Shown: piece after piece, positions 21,314 through 31,143 of the stretch | Layout of the letters: every line of letters begins with the position of its first letter | How positions within the stretch are numbered: the stretch's first letter is position 1 | NCBI GenBank assembly: GCA_937917025.1 | Contig: CALFSF010000267.1 | Span: 1-32,765, forward strand | Direction: 5' to 3' | DNA: 32,765 nt | DNA from: an uncultured Paraburkholderia sp. | GTDB taxonomy: Bacteria; Pseudomonadota; Gammaproteobacteria; Burkholderiales; Burkholderiaceae | The notes under the pieces: model-generated | Database searches by the model: none | Told to the model about the DNA's origin: nothing | The model's input: the letters and a program-made list of their open reading frames with translations, nothing else | Program-made: the position numbers and the translations under genes

Positions 21314-22195
21314 ATGAACACCATGCTTTATCCGGAACTTTATAAATCGCTCGAATCCGTTCGATGGGACATGGAGAAAGACATTCCATGGTCCAGGTTC
21401 GATGCGTCGCTGCTCACCGACGAGCAGGCGGCAACGATCAAAATGAACGCGATCACCGAGTGGTCGGCGTTGCCCGCCACGGAAATGTTTCTGCGCGACA
21501 ACCATCACGACAGCGATTTTTCGGCATTCATGAGCGTCTGGTTTTTCGAGGAGCAGAAGCATTCGCTGGTGCTGATGGAATATCTGCGCCGCTTCAAGCC
21601 GGAACTGTGCCCGACGGAAGAGGAACTGCACGCCGTGCGTTTCGAATTCGATCCGGCGCCCCCGCTCGAAACGCTGATGCTGCACTTCTGCGGCGAAATC
21701 CGCCTGAACCACTGGTATCGCCGCGCGGCTGAATGGCATACCGAGCCGGTTATCAAGCACATCTACGAAACCATTTCGCGCGACGAAGCGCGTCATGGCG
21801 GTGCGTATCTGCGTTACATGAAAAAGGCGATGGCGCAAACGGGCGATATCGCGCGTGCCGCATTCGCCAAGATCGGCGTGCTGATGGCGTCGGCGCGTCG
21901 CACGGAAAAGCCGCTGCACCCCACGAACCTGCACGTGAACCAGGCGCTGTTCCCGCGCGACACGATCCAGTCGCGTTTGCCGGATCCGGAATGGCTCGAA
22001 CGCTGGCTCGACGAACAGATCCGCTTCGATGACGGCTGGGAAAAGAAGGTCGTCGAGCGCATTCTGCACAACCTGTCGATCCTGTTCGAGCGCACGTTCA
22101 CGACGGCGCAGGAGTTGAACCGCTATCGCAAGGAAGTGGTGACGCGGCTGCAGGCGGAGCAGGGCACGGGCGCGCCCCAGCAGCAACCGGCCTGA
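21314..22195 (+). CDS. Ferritin-like / acyl-ACP-desaturase-like diiron protein
   Basis: Diiron helices: MSVWFFEEQKHSLVLMEYLRR (EExxH) and ISRDEARHGGAYLRYM (EARH); start MNTMLYPELYKSLESVRWDM trimmed from 21224. Confidence 0.85.
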   Translation: MNTMLYPELYKSLESVRWDMEKDIPWSRFDASLLTDEQAATIKMNAITEWSALPATEMFLRDNHHDSDFSAFMSVWFFEEQKHSLVLMEYLRRFKPELCPTEEELHAVRFEFDPAPPLETLMLHFCGEIRLNHWYRRAAEWHTEPVIKHIYETISRDEARHGGAYLRYMKKAMAQTGDIARAAFAKIGVLMASARRTEKPLHPTNLHVNQALFPRDTIQSRLPDPEWLERWLDEQIRFDDGWEKKVVERILHNLSILFERTFTTAQELNRYRKEVVTRLQAEQGTGAPQQQPA

Positions 22196-22258
22196 CGCAT
22201 CGCGCTGCCTCGTTGCGCTCGTTTCGTGACGAACGCATTGGATGCAGACAGGCATCGA

Positions 22259-22296
22259 AACGGCCCGGCAAGCGCAAGCTTTCCGGGCCGTTGTTC
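22259..22296 (+). terminator. Intrinsic terminator after the diiron protein gene
   Basis: acggcccgg ... ccgggccgt followed by tgttct. Confidence 0.75.
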
Positions 22297-22407
22297 TGGT
22301 TGCCGTCCAGATTTCGCGTTTAGTCCGAATTTTCAACGAACCGGCGTTATCGCGCGTTGCAGCGGCAAGCGCGATCCTGACGGGTTCTTCTTTCTGATTT
22401 CCTCGCC

Positions 22408-22890
22408 ATGTCCGCCATTTTCGAACGCAAGATCATGACCCGCGACGCGCTCGCACAACTGCGTGCGTCGCTGCCGGGGCCGGTGGTGTTCACGAACGGC
22501 GTGTTCGACATCCTGCATCGCGGGCACGTCACGTATCTCGCCGACGCGAAGGCGCTCGGCGCTTCGCTGATTGTCGGCGTGAACAGCGATGCGTCGGTGC
22601 GCATGCTCGGCAAGGGCGACGACCGTCCGATCAACAACGAAGCCGACCGCATGGCGTTGCTCGCCGCGCTCGAAAGTGTCGACTGGGTGGTGTGTTTCGA
22701 AGAGCAGACGCCGGTTGCGCTGATCGAAGCGCTGCGTCCGGACGTGCTGGTGAAGGGCGGCGACTACGACATGGACGTGCTGCCCGAATCCGCGCTGGTG
22801 CGCGGCTGGGGCGGCCGCGCGCTCGCGATTCCGTTCGAGCACGACCGCTCGACCACCGCGCTGCTCAAGAAGGTGCGTACGCAGGGCTGA
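22408..22890 (+). CDS. rfaE2: D-glycero-beta-D-manno-heptose 1-phosphate adenylyltransferase (RfaE domain II)
   Basis: VVFTNGVFDILHRGHVTYLADAKALGASLIVGVNSDASVRMLGKG: cytidylyltransferase-like motif of HldE/RfaE2. Confidence 0.93.
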   Translation: MSAIFERKIMTRDALAQLRASLPGPVVFTNGVFDILHRGHVTYLADAKALGASLIVGVNSDASVRMLGKGDDRPINNEADRMALLAALESVDWVVCFEEQTPVALIEALRPDVLVKGGDYDMDVLPESALVRGWGGRALAIPFEHDRSTTALLKKVRTQG

Positions 22891-22925
22891 TGTCGCGGGC
22901 GGCGCCGCCCCGCGCGCCCGGGTGC

Positions 22926-23165
22926 TTATTGCGTCAACGCCGACGCCGCGATCGGCGCGGCGGGCGCCGGTTCGCCGACTACCGCCTGATCGGCGGCTTC
23001 GGCGGCTGTCATCGGTCGAATCTGTAGCGATTCGGCATGAATCTGGCGGTTCACGTGATTCGGCTCGCGCAGCCCGGCGGACGGCAACGGTCCGAACACG
23101 CCGCGCACGGCGACAAACGCCAGCACGTTGGCAAGAAACAGGATGGCGATCAGCCAGCGCAGCAT
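22926..23165 (-). CDS. Small single-TM hypothetical protein
   Basis: MLRWLIAILFLANVLAFVAVRGVFGPLPSAGLREPNHVNRQIHAESLQIRPMTAAEAADQ; 36 nt downstream of the coaX stop on the same strand. Confidence 0.7.
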   Translation of the reverse strand: MLRWLIAILFLANVLAFVAVRGVFGPLPSAGLREPNHVNRQIHAESLQIRPMTAAEAADQAVVGEPAPAAPIAASALTQ

Positions 23166-23201
23166 CGTCGGGTTCTCCGTCGGCAAATGGTTTGGGTGAG
23201 A

Positions 23202-24044
23202 TCAGCTGTGCGCGGCGCCGCTGCCTTCGGCAGCAATCAGCGCGAGGCCGGACAGCACCAGCGAATCGTGGCGAGTATGCGGCACCTTGAGCGCCGCTGT
23301 CACCTCATCCGCGGCGCCGCCGCCGGTCACGAGCCGCACGGGCACGTTCCACGCGTCGCAGAGGTCGTTCCACATGCGCTCGATCAGGCCCGCCTGCGCG
23401 AGCGCGCAGCCGGCCGACAGCGAGCGCGGCGTATCGGTCGCAAACGACGGCCCCCCAAGCATGCCCGGGCCTTCACCCTGATCCAGCAGATCGCGGGCGG
23501 AGGCGGCATCGAGCGTCGGCAGCTGCGCCGTATGTTCGCCGAGCGAGCGCATCATCAACGACCAGCCCGGCGCGATCACGCCGCCGACAAACATGCCGTC
23601 GGCGCGCAGCGCTTCGAGCGTCGTCGCGGTGCCGAACGTCGCGATGAGGAGCGGCTCGCCGGGAAACGTCGCGTGCGCGCCGATCAGGCCGGCCCACCGG
23701 TCGCTGCCGAGCGACGACGGCGTCGTATAGCCGTTGGTCACGCCGCATTGCCGCGCGAGAGCGCGAATCGTCGTGCGCGGCAGCGCGGGCCAATGCGCGT
23801 CGATCAGGCGCTCGATGCGGCCCGCGACCCCTTCGCCCGCGACGTTCGAAATCCACGCGCTTTCAGGCGCCGGTAGCGATGACGCGGCTAACGCCGACCA
23901 GTCCGGATCGTCGGCGGGCGCGTTCGTCTGCGCCGCGCCGTGTGCAAACGCGCCGCTTCGCAGCGGCGTGCCGTCGCGTTGCACCAGCGCCCATTTGATC
24001 CGGCTGTTTCCCGCGTCGATCAGCAGAAATGGCTTGCCGCTCAT
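23202..24044 (-). CDS. coaX: Type III pantothenate kinase
   Basis: [25 protein letters not shown]..., [44 protein letters not shown]; start trimmed from the 25067 ORF. Overlaps the birA stop. Confidence 0.94.
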   Translation of the reverse strand: MSGKPFLLIDAGNSRIKWALVQRDGTPLRSGAFAHGAAQTNAPADDPDWSALAASSLPAPESAWISNVAGEGVAGRIERLIDAHWPALPRTTIRALARQCGVTNGYTTPSSLGSDRWAGLIGAHATFPGEPLLIATFGTATTLEALRADGMFVGGVIAPGWSLMMRSLGEHTAQLPTLDAASARDLLDQGEGPGMLGGPSFATDTPRSLSAGCALAQAGLIERMWNDLCDAWNVPVRLVTGGGAADEVTAALKVPHTRHDSLVLSGLALIAAEGSGAAHS

Positions 24045-24946
24045 GCGACCCCGTCGGCGAGGCGCAGCGATACGTCGCCGGTCGAGATGGCTTCGCGGCC
24101 CGTCGCGGTGTCGAGCAGCAGAAGGCCGTTGTCGTCGACGCCTGCCGCGACGCCTCGCATCAGCTCGACGCCCTGTTCGACCAGCACGACTTCGCGGCCG
24201 GCGTAACCGTGGCACGCGTTCCAGCGTGCACGGAACGGCGCGAAGCCCTCGGCGGCGAAGCGCTGCAGCGCCGGTTCGAGCGCGTTCAGTTCGGCCGCGA
24301 GCGTATCGGTGAGATTCGCGTTCGGCAGCGCGCGCGACAACGCTGTTGGCGTCGTTCCACGCGTCTGCGCGGGGGCGCCGGCATTGAGCGCGCCGACTTT
24401 CGCCGCCAGCTCGTCGGCGCCTTTCACATTGGTGCCGATGCCGATGACGACCGCGCTCGCGTCCGCCGTGCTCCACGCCGTCTCGATCAGGATGCCGGCG
24501 AGCTTGTCGCCTTCGAAGAGTACGTCGTTCGGCCATTTCAGCGAAATCTGGCCCGGCGCCGCGAGCGGCAGCGAGCGCAATCCGTCCACCAGCGCGACGC
24601 CGACCGCAAGGCTCAAGCCGGCCAGGCCTTCCAGCGGGCGCGGCAGCACGCACGCCACCGAGAACAGCAGCGCGTTGCCGGGCTCGGCGTACCACGGACG
24701 GCCACGCCGACCGCGCCCGGCCGTCTGCAGATAGGCGACGCGGACCATCGGCCGTGGCAACGCATCGCGCTCGCGCGGCAGCGACTTCAGATGGGCCATC
24801 AGGTCGGCATTCGTCGAGCCGGTTTCCTCGACGATGTCGATGGGCCAGTCGTGCGCGGCCGGCCCGAACAGCGTGACGGCGCGTGCCCGGTCGATACGCC
24901 AGTCGCCGGCTGGCGTGGCGTCGGGGGAAGGTGTGCGGGGATTCAT
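24041..24946 (-). CDS. birA: Biotin--[acetyl-CoA-carboxylase] ligase (no N-terminal HTH)
   Basis: [65 protein letters not shown]. Confidence 0.93.
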   Translation of the reverse strand: MNPRTPSPDATPAGDWRIDRARAVTLFGPAAHDWPIDIVEETGSTNADLMAHLKSLPRERDALPRPMVRVAYLQTAGRGRRGRPWYAEPGNALLFSVACVLPRPLEGLAGLSLAVGVALVDGLRSLPLAAPGQISLKWPNDVLFEGDKLAGILIETAWSTADASAVVIGIGTNVKGADELAAKVGALNAGAPAQTRGTTPTALSRALPNANLTDTLAAELNALEPALQRFAAEGFAPFRARWNACHGYAGREVVLVEQGVELMRGVAAGVDDNGLLLLDTATGREAISTGDVSLRLADGVA

Positions 24947-25081
24947 GAGGCGTATTGTAGTTGTCCATCGCCGCAAGTGGGCGCGAGGGGGCGCACGCGG
25001 ACACAACCGGTGCTCCCGGACCGCCCAGATGCGGCGCCTTCGTTACAATGGCCGCTGACTCCATCAAGCGAACCGCGATCC

Positions 25082-26215
25082 TTGAACTACGACACTCCGC
25101 CCGGCCTCGAAGTCGCGGCTGGCAGCCAGGGAAAGATCGTCCTGCTATCCGGCCAGTGGACGGCGCTCGCGCTCGCGCGCGACCGCGAGCGCAGCGGCGC
25201 CGTGCTTAAGCTGCGCGCCCTCGCGACCGAGAAGATCGGCCAATGGGACCTGTCGCGGGTCGATCGCCTGGATCACGTCGGCGGCCAGGCGCTGTGGCGC
25301 GTGTGGGGCTACCGGATGCCTGTCGGGCTCGTCGAGCTGAACGACACGCAGCGCGAGATCTTCGACCGTATCGCGCTGCTCGATCTGGCCCGCGAAAACC
25401 CCGAGGCGGTCCAGCGCTTCGATCCGTTCACGCGGCTGGGTCTTGCGATCTTCGCGTTCTTCGAGCACCTGCACGGCGGCATCGCGATGTTCGGGCGCGT
25501 CGTGCTCGATCTGCTCGCGATCGCGCGCAACCCGAAGCTGATTCCATGGACCGAGATTTCCGCGAACGTCTATAACGCCGGCGCGAAGGCGCTGGCGATC
25601 ACGGCGCTCGTCGCGTTCCTGATCGGCATCGTGCTCAGCTATCTCTCGGCGCAGCAATTGCGGCTTTTCGGCGCCAATCAGTTCATCGTCAATATTCTCG
25701 GGCTTTCGGTGATCCGCGAACTCGGACCGGTGCTCTCGGCGATCCTGGTGGCGGGGCGCTCCGGCTCGGCCATCACCGCGCAGATCGGCGTGATGCGCGT
25801 CACCGAGGAACTCGACGCGATGCGCGTGATGGGCATTCCGCACGGCCTGCGGCTGATCCTGCCGCGCGTGCTCGCGCTCGGCATCGCGATGCCGCTGCTC
25901 GTGATGTGGACGAACATCGTCGCGCTGACGGGCGGTGCGCTCGCCGCGAAAATCGTGCTCGGCATCGACATGAGCTACTTCGCGCGGGCGCTGCCGGGCG
26001 TCGTGCCGGTCGCGAACCTGTGGATCGGTCTCGGCAAGGGCGTCGCGTTCGGGATGCTGATCGCGATCGTCGGCTGTCATTTCGGATTTCGCATCAAGGC
26101 GAATTCGCAGAGCCTCGGTGAAGGCACGACCACTTCCGTGGTGACGTCGATCACGATCGTGATTCTCGCGGACGCCGTATTCGCCATCCTCTTTCAGAAC
26201 GTGGGGCTCGGATGA
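25082..26215 (+). CDS. MlaE-family ABC permease with N-terminal STAS-like domain (TTG start)
   Basis: Starts [34 protein letters not shown]; MlaE core [56 protein letters not shown]. Confidence 0.9.
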   Translation: MNYDTPPGLEVAAGSQGKIVLLSGQWTALALARDRERSGAVLKLRALATEKIGQWDLSRVDRLDHVGGQALWRVWGYRMPVGLVELNDTQREIFDRIALLDLARENPEAVQRFDPFTRLGLAIFAFFEHLHGGIAMFGRVVLDLLAIARNPKLIPWTEISANVYNAGAKALAITALVAFLIGIVLSYLSAQQLRLFGANQFIVNILGLSVIRELGPVLSAILVAGRSGSAITAQIGVMRVTEELDAMRVMGIPHGLRLILPRVLALGIAMPLLVMWTNIVALTGGALAAKIVLGIDMSYFARALPGVVPVANLWIGLGKGVAFGMLIAIVGCHFGFRIKANSQSLGEGTTTSVVTSITIVILADAVFAILFQNVGLG

Positions 26216-27090
26216 CCGCACCGCTCGCGACCGCCGTTCGTGACCAGCCGGTGCCGGAGATCGCCGAACCGGTCATCGAGGTCCACGATCTCACCAAGCG
26301 CTACGGACGCAACATCGTGCATCAGCATCTCGACTTCGAGGTGCGGCGCGGCGAGATCGTGTCGATCGTCGGCGGTTCGGGATCGGGCAAGACGACGCTC
26401 GTGCGGCAGATTCTCGGCCTCGAGCGGCAGTCGTCGGGGACGATCAAGGTATTCGGCAAGGACACCTCGAAGATCGAGCCGGAAGAGGCGCGCCTCATGC
26501 GCAGCCGCTACGGCATGCTGTTCCAGCAGGGCGCGCTGTTCTCGTCGCTGTCGGTGTTCGACAACATCGCGCAGCCGCTGCGCGAACTCGGTGACATCCC
26601 CGAAGACCTGCTGCGCGACATCGTGATGCTGAAGCTCGAAATGGTGGGTCTGCCGTGCAAGCACGCGTCGAAAATGCCGGCGGCGCTTTCGGGCGGCATG
26701 ATCAAGCGCGTCGGCATCGCGCGGGCGATCGCGCTCGAACCGGAACTGCTGTTTCTCGACGAACCGACGGCTGGCCTCGATCCGCAGGCGTCGGAAGAGT
26801 TCGTCGATCTGATCAGCACGCTGCACCGCGCGCTCGGGCTCACCGTCGTGATGGTCACGCACGATCTCGACACGATGGTCGCGCTCTCGACGCGCGTTGC
26901 CGTGCTGGCCGACCGCAAGGTGCTGGTCGCCGCGCCCGTCGAAGAGGCCGCGGGCGTCGATCATCCGTTTATCCGCGAGTATTTTCTTGGCCTGCGCGGC
27001 CGGCGCGCGTTGCAGGCGCTGCCGCCGGAACGGCGCGCGAAGCTGCCCGCCGCCGCCCTCGAGCCGGCATCCGCCGAAGTCCAGTTGTGA
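26212..27090 (+). CDS. MlaF-like ABC transporter ATP-binding protein
   Basis: Walker A GGSGSGKTT, ALSGGMIKRVGIARAIALEPELLFLDEPTAGLDP; overlaps the permease stop by ATGA. Confidence 0.94.
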   Translation: MTAPLATAVRDQPVPEIAEPVIEVHDLTKRYGRNIVHQHLDFEVRRGEIVSIVGGSGSGKTTLVRQILGLERQSSGTIKVFGKDTSKIEPEEARLMRSRYGMLFQQGALFSSLSVFDNIAQPLRELGDIPEDLLRDIVMLKLEMVGLPCKHASKMPAALSGGMIKRVGIARAIALEPELLFLDEPTAGLDPQASEEFVDLISTLHRALGLTVVMVTHDLDTMVALSTRVAVLADRKVLVAAPVEEAAGVDHPFIREYFLGLRGRRALQALPPERRAKLPAAALEPASAEVQL

Positions 27091-27106
27091 ATCCGGGAAC
27101 CTGACC

Positions 27107-28069
27107 ATGGAAAACAAATCACACGCCTTCTGGGCCGGGCTCTTCACCGTCGTGCTGGTGGTCGCGATCGGCATCGCGGCGTTCCTGTTCAACGTCGACC
27201 GCTCCGTGCGCGAACCGTACGACCTGATCGCGCGCACGAACGTGACGGGCCTCTCTACTGACGCCGCCGTGCGCTATCGCGGGCTCGACGTCGGCAAGGT
27301 GCAGTCGATCAAGTTCGATCATGATCATCCGGGGCAGATCCTGATCCGCATCCTGGTCGACCGGAACGCGCCGATCACGCACTCGACGTTCGGCAGCCTC
27401 GGCTTCCAGGGCGTGACCGGCATCGCGTTCATCCAGCTCGACGACACGGGCAAGGACCCGTCGCCGCTGCCGTCGACGTCGAAGCAGGTCGCGCAGATTC
27501 CGATGCATCCAGGCCTGCTCGACCAGTTGCAGCAGCGCGGCGACATCCTGCTGCGCAAGCTGGAGCGGGTGGCGGGCGACGTCGATGAACTGCTGTCGCC
27601 GGAAATGCGCGCGCAGCTGATGTCGACCGCGGCGAGCCTGCAGCACGCAGCGGACGGCGTCACGACCCTGACGCAGCAGATGGCGCCCGCAGCCGGTAAA
27701 CTGCCGGCGACGTTGAACCAGCTGGACAGCACGCTCGCGTCGACGAACCAGCTGATCACCCGCCTGAACCGGCCCGACGGCCCGTTCGAGGCGAATCTGA
27801 ACAAGGTCGGCACGGCGGCGCAGCAGGCGGGCGTCGCGCTGACGTCGATCAACGAGACGGTACAGGAGCTGTCGGCGCGCGTCGGCTACGACACGCTGCC
27901 GCACGTGAACACGCTTGCCGACGACGTGCGCAGCGCCGCGCGCTCGGTCGACCGTGCCGCCGACACGTTCAGCAACAACCCGCGCAGCGTGCTGTTCGGC
28001 GCCGCGCCGGCCGCGCCGGGCCCCGGCGAGCCAGGCTTTGCCTGGCCCGCGGCCCACGCCACGAAATGA
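27107..28069 (+). CDS. MCE (MlaD-like) domain protein with long helical C-terminus
   Basis: MENKSHAFWAGLFTVVLVVAIGIAAFLF TM then MCE core VTGLSTDAAVRYRGLDVGKVQSIKFD...FGSLGFQGVTGIAFIQL. Confidence 0.93.
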   Translation: MENKSHAFWAGLFTVVLVVAIGIAAFLFNVDRSVREPYDLIARTNVTGLSTDAAVRYRGLDVGKVQSIKFDHDHPGQILIRILVDRNAPITHSTFGSLGFQGVTGIAFIQLDDTGKDPSPLPSTSKQVAQIPMHPGLLDQLQQRGDILLRKLERVAGDVDELLSPEMRAQLMSTAASLQHAADGVTTLTQQMAPAAGKLPATLNQLDSTLASTNQLITRLNRPDGPFEANLNKVGTAAQQAGVALTSINETVQELSARVGYDTLPHVNTLADDVRSAARSVDRAADTFSNNPRSVLFGAAPAAPGPGEPGFAWPAAHATK

Positions 28070-28087
28070 CTGACAAGGAACATTGCA

Positions 28088-28729
28088 ATGCCACGCTCGC
28101 TTAGCTCTCTCAGGCACACACGCAGGTTTTTCCCGTCCGGCGCCGCGTTCGCGCTCGTGCTCGCGCTCGGCATGCTGTCGGGATGCGCCGGCAATCCGGC
28201 TGCCCTCTCCGATATCCGCTACGACTTCGGGCCGCCGCCGCCGGTCGCATCGGTGGGCCCGATGCCGGCCATCAAGGTGCTCGACGTCGAGGCGCCCGAA
28301 ACGCTCGGCTCCGACAAGCTCAGCTACCGGTTGAGTTACAGCGACGCGCAGCAGCTCTCCGCGTACGCGAACAGTCACTGGACGATGCCGCCCACGCAAC
28401 TGTTGACGCAGCGTCTGCGCGCGGCGCTCAGTTCGCGCGGCGCCGTGCTGACGGGCGCCGACAGCGTGCGCGCGCCGGTGCTGAAGGTGGAGCTGCAGGA
28501 GTTCGAGCAGGTGTTCGACGGCCAGGCGGAAAGCCACGGCGCCGTGACGGCCCGCGCCACGCTGTTCCAGGACGGCAAGGTCGTCGGCCAGCGCACGTTC
28601 GTCTCTCGCGCGCCGGCGAGTTCGCCGGACGCGGCGGGCGGCGCGCGCGCGCTTGCCGCCGCCAGCGACGAGCTCGTCTCGCAGGTCAGCGCGTGGCTCG
28701 GCGTGCAGCCGCTCGTCGCCGCGCAATGA
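28088..28729 (+). CDS. ABC-type transport auxiliary lipoprotein (PqiC-like)
   Basis: Lipobox ALGMLSGCAGN; KVLDVEAPETLGSDKLSYRLSYSDAQQLSAYANSHWTMPPTQLLTQRLRAAL. Confidence 0.85.
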   Translation: MPRSLSSLRHTRRFFPSGAAFALVLALGMLSGCAGNPAALSDIRYDFGPPPPVASVGPMPAIKVLDVEAPETLGSDKLSYRLSYSDAQQLSAYANSHWTMPPTQLLTQRLRAALSSRGAVLTGADSVRAPVLKVELQEFEQVFDGQAESHGAVTARATLFQDGKVVGQRTFVSRAPASSPDAAGGARALAAASDELVSQVSAWLGVQPLVAAQ

Positions 28730-28760
28730 CCGCTTCGCGGCGCATACACCGGAGCGCTGC

Positions 28761-29918
28761 ATGTCAGTGAAGTCCTGGCAGCGCCGCCCGTCGGCGCTCG
28801 CGAGACAGGCGCTCGCGCTGTATGCGGCCCTGATCGTGTACGGCTCGCTGTATCCGTTTGCCGGCTGGCGCTCGCTGGGGCTCGGGCCGCTTGATTTCCT
28901 GTTCGATCCGCTTCCGCAATACCTCACCGCGTTCGACGTCATCACCAACGTGCTTGGCTACATGCCGTTCGGCGCGCTCGTCGTGCTCGCGGTGTATCCG
29001 CGCTGTCGCGGCGCGCTGGCCGTCGGCGTCGCGTTCGTGCTGGGCGCGTGGCTCTCGGGCACGATGGAAGCCATTCAGACGTATCTGCCGACGCGCGTCG
29101 CGTCGAATCTCGATCTCGCCGCCAACGCGCTCGGCGCGCTGCTCGGCGCGGCGATGATGGCGCCCGCGACCGGCCCGCTGCTCGATCGCGGCGTCCTCCG
29201 GCGCATGCGTTTCCTGTGGTTCCATCGCGATGCGGCCGCACTCCTCGGGCTCGCGCTGCTGTGGCCGTTCGCGACGATGTATCCGGCGCCGCGCCTCTTC
29301 GGTATCGGCGACTGGCCACGCGAACTATGGCTGCGCTTCGATTCGACGATGCAGGACGCGCTCCTCGCGTGGACGCCTGGGCGCTGGAATGTGCCGTCGT
29401 GGCCCACGCACGTCGCCGCCTGGCTACCCGACGACGCGTGGGAAGCCGTGATCACCGCGCTCAGCCTGTTCGCCGCGTGTGTGCTGGCGTCGCTGCCGGT
29501 GCGCGACCGCGCGCCGCGCATCCGGCTGCTGCTGACGTTTGTCGCGGTGACGCTCATCGTGAAAGTCGGCGCCACGTTCCTGCAGTCGCACACGGGCCTC
29601 ACGTTCGACTGGGCGACGCCCGGCGCGCTGACCGGCCTGCTGTGCGGCGTGCTCGCCGGGCTGTTCGCGCTCGGCCTGCCGTCGGCGTGGCGCGCGGCGC
29701 TTGCTGCGCTCGCGCTCGTGCTGATGCTCGTGTTCGGCAACCTGTTGCCGGTGAATCCGTATTTCGACGTCGTGCTCGCCGACTGGCGCCAGGGCCGCTA
29801 TCTGCATTTCAATGGCCTTGCGCGCTGGCTCGCGTGGATGTGGCCGTACGCAGCGCTCGTGTGGCTCGCGTTTTCGGCCGAACGGGCGTGGGTCTCGCGG
29901 GGCCGCGCCAGCGGCTGA
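28761..29918 (+). CDS. VanZ-family multi-TM membrane protein
   Basis: LIVYGSLYPFAGWRSLGLGPLDFLFDPLPQYLTAFDVITNVLGYMPFGALVVLAVYPRC...SGTMEAIQTYLPTRVASNLDLAANALGALLGA: VanZ signature. Confidence 0.88.
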   Translation: MSVKSWQRRPSALARQALALYAALIVYGSLYPFAGWRSLGLGPLDFLFDPLPQYLTAFDVITNVLGYMPFGALVVLAVYPRCRGALAVGVAFVLGAWLSGTMEAIQTYLPTRVASNLDLAANALGALLGAAMMAPATGPLLDRGVLRRMRFLWFHRDAAALLGLALLWPFATMYPAPRLFGIGDWPRELWLRFDSTMQDALLAWTPGRWNVPSWPTHVAAWLPDDAWEAVITALSLFAACVLASLPVRDRAPRIRLLLTFVAVTLIVKVGATFLQSHTGLTFDWATPGALTGLLCGVLAGLFALGLPSAWRAALAALALVLMLVFGNLLPVNPYFDVVLADWRQGRYLHFNGLARWLAWMWPYAALVWLAFSAERAWVSRGRASG

Positions 29919-29931
29919 CGGGCACGCTCGC

Positions 29932-29937
29932 TATAAT
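29932..29937 (+). promoter_or_regulatory. Consensus -10 TATAAT upstream of the ferredoxin gene
   Basis: ctcgcTATAATcgt; no good -35 identified. Confidence 0.5.
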
Positions 29938-30022
29938 CGTCCGGACCCAGTGCCCACACGGCGGACCGTACACGCGTTCCGCATCGCTCCACTCAACGCT
30001 TTCTGCCCACTCGCCGGACACC

Positions 30023-30340
30023 ATGGATTCTTTCTACAAGTACCACGTGTTTTTCTGTCTCAACCAGCGCGAACCCGGCGCGGAGCGACCCAGCTGCGCG
30101 AACTGCAACGCGCAGGCGATGCAGGAATATGCGAAGAAGCGCGTGAAGAAGCTCGGTCTCGCGGGTCCGGGCCAGGTGCGCATCAACAAGGCAGGCTGTC
30201 TCGATCGCTGCGAGGAAGGCCCGACACTCGTGGTGTATCCCGAAGGAACCTGGTACACGTACATCGACGAAACCGATATCGATGAAATCGTCGATTCGCA
30301 TCTGGTGAACGGCAAGGTCGTCGAACGCCTGAAAATCTGA
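30023..30340 (+). CDS. Thioredoxin-like [2Fe-2S] ferredoxin family protein
   Basis: MDSFYKYHVFFCLNQREPGAERPSCANCNA...INKAGCLDRCEEGPTLVVYPEGTWYTYID. Confidence 0.9.
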   Translation: MDSFYKYHVFFCLNQREPGAERPSCANCNAQAMQEYAKKRVKKLGLAGPGQVRINKAGCLDRCEEGPTLVVYPEGTWYTYIDETDIDEIVDSHLVNGKVVERLKI

Positions 30341-30347
30341 TCTTCCC

Positions 30348-30992
30348 ATGAACGTTCATACGAAAAAAATCCTGATCGACGGCCCGGTCGGCAAGATCGA
30401 GGTCGCGGTCGACACGCCCGACGAAGCCCGCGAGAACGGCGCCGCACCGCGCGGTATCGCGCTCGTGGCGCATCCGCATCCGCTCTTCGGCGGCACGATG
30501 GACAACAAGGTTGCGCAGACGCTCGCACGCACGCTCGTGCAACTGAACTACGTGACGTATCGCCCGAATTTTCGCGGCGTCGGGCAAACGCAGGGTGAGC
30601 ACGACAAGGGCATCGGCGAGCGCGACGATCTGCGCGCCGTGCTCGATTTCATGCGCGCGCAGGAAGGGCAGGCCGACCTGCCGCTCGTGCTGGCGGGATT
30701 TTCGTTCGGCACGTTCGTGCTCTCGCATGTGGCCGCGCGGTTAAAGGAAGAAGGCCACGCGATCGAACGGATCGTGTTCGTCGGCACGGCCGCGAGCAAC
30801 TGGGAAGTTGCGCCGGTGCCGGAAAACACGCTCGTGATTCACGGCGAAACCGACGAAACGGTGCCGATCCAGTCGGTCTACGACTGGGCCGCGCCGCAGG
30901 AACTGCCGGTCGTCGTGATTCCGGGCGCCGAGCATTTCCTGCATCGCAAGTTGCATATCCTGAAGCGGATCATCGTCGACGCCTGGCGGTAA
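30348..30992 (+). CDS. Alpha/beta hydrolase
   Basis: ALVAHPHPLFGGTMDNKVAQTLART, LAGFSFGTFVLSHVA nucleophile elbow, HGETDETVP, PGAEHFLH. Confidence 0.9.
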   Translation: MNVHTKKILIDGPVGKIEVAVDTPDEARENGAAPRGIALVAHPHPLFGGTMDNKVAQTLARTLVQLNYVTYRPNFRGVGQTQGEHDKGIGERDDLRAVLDFMRAQEGQADLPLVLAGFSFGTFVLSHVAARLKEEGHAIERIVFVGTAASNWEVAPVPENTLVIHGETDETVPIQSVYDWAAPQELPVVVIPGAEHFLHRKLHILKRIIVDAWR

Positions 30993-31137
30993 CGCGGCGC
31001 TCCCGTGGCGCTCATCTGAAGTCAACGTGCGCCGACGACATCGCCGCAACCGTCCCGCATACGATTCCGGGGTACAGGTACGCGCGAAATGTGAATTTAT
31101 CGGCCTCGCTGTCGGCGGATTGTCGGATTGCGGCGCG

Positions 31138-31143
31138 TATAAT
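31138..31143 (+). promoter_or_regulatory. Consensus -10 TATAAT upstream of the carboxypeptidase gene
   Basis: gcggcgcgTATAATgagcgc; about 220 nt upstream of the inferred ATG. Confidence 0.45.

Noticed and set aside
27119-28948. 609-aa minus-strand ORF antisense to the MCE operon
   Set aside because: Shadow ORF; the MCE, lipoprotein and VanZ frames carry family motifs.
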